Source: JAZKHT01 sp040385245 (GTDB taxonomy: Bacteria; Pseudomonadota; Alphaproteobacteria; Rhodobacterales; Rhodobacteraceae). Taken from it: a DNA stretch of 64,000 nt. Shown here piece by piece: positions 58,642 through 64,000 of the stretch. The notes under the pieces are model-generated. The model was not told the DNA's origin. It worked only from the letters and a program-made list of their open reading frames with translations, and did no database searches. The stretch's first letter is position 1. Every line of letters begins with the position of its first letter. The translations under genes and the position numbers were made by a program. The stretch is from positions 744,001-808,000 of the forward strand of contig JAZKHT010000001.1 in NCBI GenBank assembly GCA_040385245.1. The letters are read 5' to 3'.

Positions 58642-61188
58642 GTGCAGAAACATGACCCCATCGCCGAGTTTGCCGAGATCACGCCAACGGCGCGCATCCA
58701 GACGCAGGCGCATGGCTGGCGCGCGAAATGCCTGCAACGGCTGATCCGGCTCGATCTGCCCGTGCCTGGAACCGTGGCGCTGCCTGCGGGAAGCGTGCGC
58801 GCCATCGCGGCGGGCCATCCGGTTGATGTGGACGCGATTCTGGGCCATTTCGGGGGTGGCGCGCTGATCTCGGTGCGCCCCAGCCCCGAAAACCCCGATT
58901 GGGGCGGGCCTGCCACCATTCTGAACGTCGGCATGAACGCCGCCCGCCACGCCACGCTGGTGCAGACACACGGGCAGGCGGCGGCGGATGCGCTGTATCT
59001 GCGCTTTGTGCAATCCTACGCCACGCACGTCGCCCGCCTTGACCCCGACATGTTCGAGGCGGTGGAGCCGTCCGCCGTGGCACTGCATGACGCGCTGAAG
59101 GTGTATGAGCTGGAGATGGACGAACCCTTTCCGCAGGAACCGGCGCGGCAACTGTCCGAGGTGCTGCGTTCGATGGCCCGCGCATGGGAAGGCACGACCG
59201 CCCGCCTGCTGCGTCAGGCCAAGGGGGCCCCGGAGGAGGCGGCGCTTGGTCTGGTCGTGCAGGAAATGGCCCAAGGCATCGGGCAGGGCATCAGCGGATC
59301 GGGCGTCATTCAGTTCATCGACCCGGTGACGGGCCAGCCACAGGTGACAGGGCGCTATCTGGGCCAAAGCCAGGGGCGTGACGCGCTAAAAAAGCACGAG
59401 GCTATCTATCTGACCCGCGATCCGCGCGGCCCGTCCCTGCAGGACATCGCGCCTGAGATTTTTGCCCAACTGGTGCACCACGGTGCCGCTTGCCGCGTCA
59501 AGCTGCGCGAAGAGATGCAGATCGAATTCACCATTGAAGACGGTCATTTGGCCGTTCTTGACGCTGTCAAGACGGCGCGGTCCGCGCGGGCCGGTCTGAA
59601 AATCGCCGTGGCCCTGGCCGAAGATGACATCATCACCCGGAACGAGGCGATCTTGCGGGTTGAGCCGCGCGCGCTGTCGGAAATGCTGCACCCCCAGGTC
59701 GATCCGCGCGGGCCGCGCGATGTGTTCGTCAAGGGCATCGCCGCCAGCCCCGGTGCTGCCACCGGGCGCATCGTGTTCACCTCTGCCGCAGCCCAAGCCA
59801 GCGCCTCGCGCGGAGAGCCGTGCATTCTGGTGCGCCGTGAAACCGCGCCCGAAGATATTCGCGGCATGCATTCGGCGGCGGGCGTTCTGACCGAACGGGG
59901 CGGCATGACCAGCCACGCCGCTGTGATCGGGCGGGGTCTGGGCCTGCCCTGCATCGTCGGCGCGTCCGACCTGAAGCTTGATATCCGCGAGCGGCGACTG
60001 GTGGCCCCCGATGGCCGCGTCTTCGTTGAAGGCGATATCATCACCGTCGATGGCACCACCGGCGAGGCGTTGGCAGGCTCTGCCGACATGCTGGCACCGG
60101 CGCTGGACGACACGTTCCGCACGCTGCTGGGGTGGGCCGACGCGGTGCGCGACATCGGCATCCGTGCCAACGCCGACACCCCCGCCGACGCCGCCACCGC
60201 CCGCCAGTTCGAGGCGCAGGGCATCGGCCTGTGCCGCACCGAACACATGTTTTTCGAGGAAGACCGTCTTGTGGTGATGCGCGAGATGATCTTTGCCGAC
60301 ACGTCCAAAGACCGCGCCGCCGCCCTGTCGCGCCTTTTGCCGATGCAACGCGATGACTTTGTGCAACTGTTTGAAATCATGGAAGGGTTGCCTGTCTGCA
60401 TCCGGCTGTTCGACCCGCCCTTGCATGAATTCCTGCCCCATTCCCGCGAGGGTTTGCGCGAACTGGCCGAGGCGCTGGACCGGCCCCTGTCCGAGGTGAC
60501 CCGCCGGGCCGAGGCGCTGACGGAATTCAACCCGATGCTTGGGATGCGCGGCGTGCGTCTTGGCGTGGTTCTGCCCGAAATCTATGACATGCAGGCGCAG
60601 GCGATATTCGAGGCGACGGTGGAAATCAGCCGCCGGGGCGGCAGCGTTGTGCCCGAAATCATGATCCCGCTTGTGTCTGCCAAGCGCGAGGTGGAACTGG
60701 TCAAGGGTCGCGTCGATTCCGTCGCCGCCAAGGTGAAAACGAAATCCGGCGTCGATTTCGATTACAAGCTGGGCGTGATGGTCGAGACCCCCCGCGCCGC
60801 CCTGCGCGCGGGCGAAATTGCGCAGCACGCGGCGTTCCTGTCCTTTGGCACCAACGACCTGACGCAGATGACCTATGGCCTAAGCCGCGATGACGCGGGG
60901 CGGTTCATGAACACCTATGTCCAGCAGGGCGTGTTCCCCGAAGACCCGTTCCAGATCCTGGACGTCGATGGTGTGGGAGAGTTGCTGCACATCGGCGCGG
61001 AGCGTGGGCGGCGGACGCGAAAGGATTTGACCTTGTCGATCTGTGGTGAGCACGGCGGCAACCCCGAATCAATCGAGTTTTGCCGCAAGGCAGGGTTCGA
61101 CTACGTCTCGTGTTCGCCCTACCGGGTGCCCCTTGCGCGCCTTGCGGCGGCGCATCTGGCGTTGAAGGACGTCGCCCTCAAGTCGTGA
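58642..61188 (+). CDS. PPDK-like protein with degenerate ATP-grasp domain
   Basis: 848 residues, start GTG after AAAAGGTGCC. The central and C-terminal parts match pyruvate phosphate dikinase: the swivelling phospho-His domain GGMTSHAAVIGRGLGLPCIVG (His about residue 425), and the PEP/pyruvate barrel with CRTEHMFFEEDRLVVMREMI, FGTNDLTQMTYGLSRDD (about 735) and SICGEHGGNPESIEFC (about 800). The N-terminal ATP-binding region does not: the usual GGKGA Lys motif is missing (HGWRAKCLQRLIRLDLPVPG instead), the RSGAxxSMPGMMDT block is SVRPSPENPDWGGPATIL, and the closing QTR motif is DAV though EFTIE is kept. It follows glyS after 84 bases. A PEP-handling role without normal ATP use is inferred. Confidence 0.78.
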   Translation: MQKHDPIAEFAEITPTARIQTQAHGWRAKCLQRLIRLDLPVPGTVALPAGSVRAIAAGHPVDVDAILGHFGGGALISVRPSPENPDWGGPATILNVGMNAARHATLVQTHGQAAADALYLRFVQSYATHVARLDPDMFEAVEPSAVALHDALKVYELEMDEPFPQEPARQLSEVLRSMARAWEGTTARLLRQAKGAPEEAALGLVVQEMAQGIGQGISGSGVIQFIDPVTGQPQVTGRYLGQSQGRDALKKHEAIYLTRDPRGPSLQDIAPEIFAQLVHHGAACRVKLREEMQIEFTIEDGHLAVLDAVKTARSARAGLKIAVALAEDDIITRNEAILRVEPRALSEMLHPQVDPRGPRDVFVKGIAASPGAATGRIVFTSAAAQASASRGEPCILVRRETAPEDIRGMHSAAGVLTERGGMTSHAAVIGRGLGLPCIVGASDLKLDIRERRLVAPDGRVFVEGDIITVDGTTGEALAGSADMLAPALDDTFRTLLGWADAVRDIGIRANADTPADAATARQFEAQGIGLCRTEHMFFEEDRLVVMREMIFADTSKDRAAALSRLLPMQRDDFVQLFEIMEGLPVCIRLFDPPLHEFLPHSREGLRELAEALDRPLSEVTRRAEALTEFNPMLGMRGVRLGVVLPEIYDMQAQAIFEATVEISRRGGSVVPEIMIPLVSAKREVELVKGRVDSVAAKVKTKSGVDFDYKLGVMVETPRAALRAGEIAQHAAFLSFGTNDLTQMTYGLSRDDAGRFMNTYVQQGVFPEDPFQILDVDGVGELLHIGAERGRRTRKDLTLSICGEHGGNPESIEFCRKAGFDYVSCSPYRVPLARLAAAHLALKDVALKS

Positions 61189-61214
61189 ATTGAACGCAAT
61201 ATCATGTGGTTGTG

Positions 61215-61237
61215 GGCATGTCTTCACACATGCCTTT
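61215..61237 (+). terminator. Weak terminator after the PPDK-like gene
   Basis: GGCATGT (61215-61221) / ACATGCC (61228-61234) around CTTCAC with TTT after. Confidence 0.4.
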
Positions 61238-61397
61238 AAGAATTTTCGGCGAAAAACCGCTTAGAACCGCCCGATTTTCGTTGTAATTTTGCCACATTGG
61301 TGGACATGCCCCGGCCATTGGGTCTAACCCCGCTCCCTGTTGCCGGGCGTCTGCTGTCCCGGTGCTGCGTGCTGAAACAGACCGGGAACACGAAAAC

Positions 61398-62066
61398 ATG
61401 TGCTTGCGAACAGGATGGGCGGGGGGCGTCTTTGCCCTTGTTGCCCTGAGTGGAGCGGCCTTCGCCGACGTGACGGTGAGCCAGTCCAACGACCCGACCG
61501 GGGCGATCGGGGGCCAGATGGCCTCGGTCCTTGGGGCGGAACACAAGACGCTGGACGCGTTGCCGCAGGCAAAGCTTGACGCGCTGGCCGAAGGTCCGGC
61601 GATTGCCACCAAGAAAAAGACGGCCGCCCCCGTGGTTCGATACGATGAGGCGTGGTTGGCCGCCCTGCCGTCTGCCAACGGTGACGAAGAATGGCAGTGT
61701 CTGCAAACTGCCCTTTATTTCGAAGCGCGCGGCGAAACGCTGAAGGGCCAGTTCGCCGTGGCCGAGGTGATCCTGAACCGTGTCGACAGCCCGGATTATC
61801 CGCGCTCTGTCTGTGGGGTCGTCCAGCAGGGCGGCAATGGCGGGTGCCAGTTTTCCTATGTCTGCGACGGCCACCGCGATGCCATGGGCGATGCCGAGTC
61901 GCGGGAACGCGCCGGCAAGATCGCCCGCGTGATGCTGGACGGTGCACCACGTGCGCTGACGATGGGGGCCACACATTTCCATACCCGCGCGGTCCGTCCC
62001 GGGTGGGCGCGGCAGTTTCCGCAGACCGCCGCCATCGGCGCGCATCTGTTCTATCGCCAACCTTGA
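61398..62066 (+). CDS. Secreted cell-wall hydrolase (SleB/CwlJ type)
   Basis: 222 residues. Signal peptide MCLRTGWAGGVFALVALSGAAFA, cut before DVTVSQSND. The C-terminal Hydrolase_2 domain (about residues 100-222) shows LQTALYFEARGETLKGQFAVAEVILNRVDSPDYPRSVCGVV (catalytic Glu in EARGE, about 110), then a Cys-rich stretch GGCQFSYVCDG and the closing ATHFHTRAVRPGWAR. SleB-type enzymes cut peptidoglycan glycan or peptide bonds; here the context is vegetative cell-wall turnover. The start is ATG 61398; a further Met at 61362 would add 12 residues that look unlike a signal. It lies between the PPDK-like gene and folB as a single gene. Confidence 0.85.
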   Translation: MCLRTGWAGGVFALVALSGAAFADVTVSQSNDPTGAIGGQMASVLGAEHKTLDALPQAKLDALAEGPAIATKKKTAAPVVRYDEAWLAALPSANGDEEWQCLQTALYFEARGETLKGQFAVAEVILNRVDSPDYPRSVCGVVQQGGNGGCQFSYVCDGHRDAMGDAESRERAGKIARVMLDGAPRALTMGATHFHTRAVRPGWARQFPQTAAIGAHLFYRQP

Positions 62067-62130
62067 CCGAAGCCTGCGACACTCGTCGCGGGGCTTGCAC
62101 CAAGTGACGCCTTCGGGCAAGGCACCGGAC

Positions 62131-62152
62131 GGGGCAGGGACTAGCCTGCCCC
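62131..62152 (+). other. GC hairpin before folB
   Basis: GGGGCAGG (62131-62138) / CCTGCCCC (62145-62152) around GACTAG, without a T-run, 30 bases before the folB start. It may slow read-through or shape the leader; role unknown. Confidence 0.4.
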
Positions 62153-62182
62153 TATCCGCAGACCGCCCCGAAAGGCGTGCCC

Positions 62183-63091
62183 ATGACCAGCGACATCCGC
62201 CTTGCCTTTGCCCACCCCGAAGAGCGCGCCGCCGCATCGGCCAGCGCCGATCCGCGTGACCGCATTTCGTTGCGCGATCATGTGGTCGAGGTCGAAATCG
62301 GCGCGTTTCAGCAAGAACGCGGCACCCGTCAGCGCGTTCAGTTCAATGTCGTGGTCGAGGTGCGCCCCCAACCGCAGCCGTTGAACGACGATGTGGACAA
62401 GATCCTGTCCTATGACACGATCACCGACGCCATCGCCTTTGAACTGGCGGCAGAGCGGCTGAATTTGCTGGAAACGCTGGCCGAACGCATTGCCGAACGC
62501 ATCCTGACTGAACCGCAGGCCATGCGCGTCTTTGTGCGGGTGGAAAAGCTGGATCGGGGTCCGGGCAAACTGGGCGTGGAAATCGTGCGCAGCCGGGCCG
62601 AGGCACCCCTGCAGGCCATCAGCCATGACGGCGTGGAACAGGCGCTGCATCCGCTGGTGGTCTATCTGGACAACGCGGGCATTGCGGCCGCCGATCTGGG
62701 CGCGCGGCTGGATGCCTTGCAGGCGCGCGGTGTGCCCGTGATCCTGACTGTGGGTCTGCCCGATCTGCCGCGCCCGCAAACCGGCCATAAACCGACCCAA
62801 CGGCGCATCGACCTTTTGGCCATCGAACAGAACGCCTGGGTGTTGGCCGCACGTGATGACCGTTGCGTGGTGGTCGCGACGCGGACGGAAATCGACTGGG
62901 CGGTGAAAAACGGCCAAATGATCGTCTGGGCCCCGTCAAAGCTGGTGCTGGACGCCGTCGATGGCCCGCAAAGCCGCGAGCCTGTGGTTCTGGCGCTGTG
63001 GCTGGCGGAACTGATGGCGGCGACAGGGCTGGTCGTTCACGGAAATGTTGCACTGCCGGCAGGAAGCCGCGTGGTGGTAGAGCGCGCCTGA
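62183..63091 (+). CDS. folB: Dihydroneopterin aldolase with C-terminal extension domain
   Basis: 302 residues, about 2.5 times a normal FolB (roughly 120). The N-terminal domain (about residues 24-130) is FolB-like: DRISLRDHVVEVEIGAFQQERGTRQRVQFNVVVEV, DDVDKILSYDTITDAI, LNLLETLAERIAERIL and FVRVEKLDRGPGKLGVEIVRSRA. The C-terminal 165 residues (LHPLVVYLDNAGIAAADLGARLDAL to NVALPAGSRVVVERA) are a separate globular part of unknown role that I recall from Rhodobacteraceae FolB proteins. The frame is uninterrupted, so fusion is real. ATG 62183 follows GAAAGGCG. folP begins 60 bases downstream; the pair serves folate synthesis. Confidence 0.85.
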   Translation: MTSDIRLAFAHPEERAAASASADPRDRISLRDHVVEVEIGAFQQERGTRQRVQFNVVVEVRPQPQPLNDDVDKILSYDTITDAIAFELAAERLNLLETLAERIAERILTEPQAMRVFVRVEKLDRGPGKLGVEIVRSRAEAPLQAISHDGVEQALHPLVVYLDNAGIAAADLGARLDALQARGVPVILTVGLPDLPRPQTGHKPTQRRIDLLAIEQNAWVLAARDDRCVVVATRTEIDWAVKNGQMIVWAPSKLVLDAVDGPQSREPVVLALWLAELMAATGLVVHGNVALPAGSRVVVERA

Positions 63092-63151
63092 CCTGCACAA
63101 GGGTCGTGGGGGGCTTGCACAGCGGGGGGTCTGCGGCCTAATCCGTTCGAT

Positions 63152-64000
63152 ATGGAATATTACCGCCCCATCGCGATGACCGATGCCGCCCGCCCTGACG
63201 GTGCGCTGCCGCTGGCCGGTGGCCCTTGCTGGTTTTCGCAGGTCGAGGTTCTGGCGCGCGGAGAGGTGCCGCGCCTTGTGTCCACCCGGCATCTGCCCCC
63301 CCTTGTGCGCGACCGTCTGGCCGATGCGCGCCCGGCCTTTGGCGGGCTGACGATGGACACGCCCCGGATCATGGGCATCCTGAATGTGACCCCGGACAGC
63401 TTTTCCGACGGGGGCCGGTTTCTGGACCCTGCCGCCGCCCTGCACCGGGCGCAGGTGATGGCTGTGGATGCGGACGTGCTGGACATCGGCGGCGAAAGCA
63501 CCCGCCCCGGTGCCGCCGAGGTGTCGGTGGAGGATGAGATTGCCCGCACCGCCCCGGTGATCGCCGCCCTGCGGGCGGGGGGTTTGACCACGCCCATCTC
63601 CATCGACACGCGCAAGGCCGCTGTCGCGCAGGCGGCATTGGCGGCGGGGGCGGGGATTGTCAACGACGTGGCCGCCTTGGGGTTTGATGCCGGTCTGGCC
63701 GGGGTCGTGGCGGGGGCAGGTGCGCCGGTGATCCTGATGCACTCGATCAAGACGCCCGCCACGATGCAGGACGACCCGACCTATTCGGACGTCTTGCTGG
63801 ATGTGTTCGATTTTCTGGCCGACCGCGTTTCGCTGGCCGTCCGCGCAGGCATCCGGCGCGAGGCGATCATGGTCGATCCCGGCATCGGTTTCGGCAAGAC
63901 GGCGGCGCATAACCTTGCGCTGATCCGGGGCCTGTCGCTGTTTCACGATCTGGGCCTGCCGGTGCTGCTGGGGGCGTCGCGCAAGCGGTTCATCGGCACC
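63152..64000 (+). CDS. folP: Dihydropteroate synthase (3' end outside window)
   Basis: First 283 codons; the frame is open to the last base. Joins pterin pyrophosphate and p-aminobenzoate in folate synthesis. The signature MGILNVTPDSFSDGGRF (about residue 74) is present, with DVLDIGGESTRPGA (about 111), ISIDTRKAAVAQAALAAGAGIVNDV (about 150-174) and DPGIGFGKTAAHNLALIRGL (about 244). The N-terminal 70 residues before the barrel (MEYYRPIAMTDAARPDG to FGGLTMDTPR) form an extension beyond short bacterial DHPS, as I recall from relatives. Codon use matches the surroundings. It is the downstream partner of folB, probably co-transcribed. Confidence 0.93.
   Translation, partial: MEYYRPIAMTDAARPDGALPLAGGPCWFSQVEVLARGEVPRLVSTRHLPPLVRDRLADARPAFGGLTMDTPRIMGILNVTPDSFSDGGRFLDPAAALHRAQVMAVDADVLDIGGESTRPGAAEVSVEDEIARTAPVIAALRAGGLTTPISIDTRKAAVAQAALAAGAGIVNDVAALGFDAGLAGVVAGAGAPVILMHSIKTPATMQDDPTYSDVLLDVFDFLADRVSLAVRAGIRREAIMVDPGIGFGKTAAHNLALIRGLSLFHDLGLPVLLGASRKRFIGT

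Noticed and set aside
1..64000. tRNA, rRNA, CRISPR array, insertion sequence or prophage
   Set aside because: No cloverleaf-like gap sequence, no regularly spaced repeats, and no transposase, integrase or phage protein was seen; gene order and composition look chromosomal throughout.

Overview
The window reads as one GC-rich chromosomal segment from an alphaproteobacterium of the Rhodobacteraceae. It is probably a Rhodobacter-like anoxygenic phototroph. The left edge holds the end of a puf operon (pufM, pufX) followed by dxs, an order typical of Rhodobacter-type photosynthesis gene clusters. A SAM-II riboswitch before metZ and alphaproteobacterial families throughout agree with this. Genus and species cannot be decided from the sequence alone. 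No tRNA, rRNA, CRISPR array, transposase, phage gene or intergenic gap over 300 bases was seen.

Layout. 1-2939: end of the photosynthesis cluster, with two strong hairpins between pufX and dxs. 3084-8571: FAH-family hydrolase, a Pcm-like methyltransferase with TolC, a PopZ-like acidic protein, a small conserved protein and efp. 8644-16479: glycosyltransferase, ygfZ, a lipid-type ABC exporter, a class V aminotransferase, a DUF305 protein, a class I glutamine-amidotransferase-like hydrolase, a lyxose-isomerase family protein and an L,D-transpeptidase. 16558-18793: kynU-kynA (tryptophan catabolism) with a palindrome at the kynU promoter. 18958-23985: methyltransferase-like membrane protein, pntAB and a DUF3422 protein.

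23995-33805: a peptide ABC transporter (oppDFABC order, minus strand) diverging from an ArgE-like deacetylase, an FAD amino-acid oxidase and an M20 amidohydrolase. This is a plausible peptide or N-acyl-amino-acid uptake and breakdown locus. 33896-43222: acyl-CoA ligase, moaA, a lipoprotein, the glmU-glmS-alkD run, gph, a small secreted protein and an AlkB-type membrane hydroxylase. 43338-45955: ftsY, an EamA transporter and yciB. 46018-52308: GST, then metZ under a SAM-II riboswitch, folE2 and two tandem trkH paralogues. 52309-61188: a secreted protein with a degenerate trypsin-like domain, glyQ and glyS separated by two small genes, and a PPDK-like protein. 61398-64000: cell-wall hydrolase, a fused folB and the start of folP.

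The most interesting items are: (i) a recurring 24-base intergenic motif, two copies of it identical and 14.5 kb apart, often beside hairpins at gene ends; (ii) a roughly 110-bp inverted-repeat element around one copy; (iii) a PPDK-like protein whose PEP and phospho-His parts look intact but whose ATP-grasp motifs are lost; (iv) a trypsin-like domain lacking all three catalytic residues; (v) a PopZ-like protein; (vi) a compact promoter, SAM-II aptamer and terminator before metZ; (vii) an attenuating terminator between oppA and oppB; (viii) a TrkH paralogue with an altered fourth pore loop. All homology calls come from reading motifs, with no database search.
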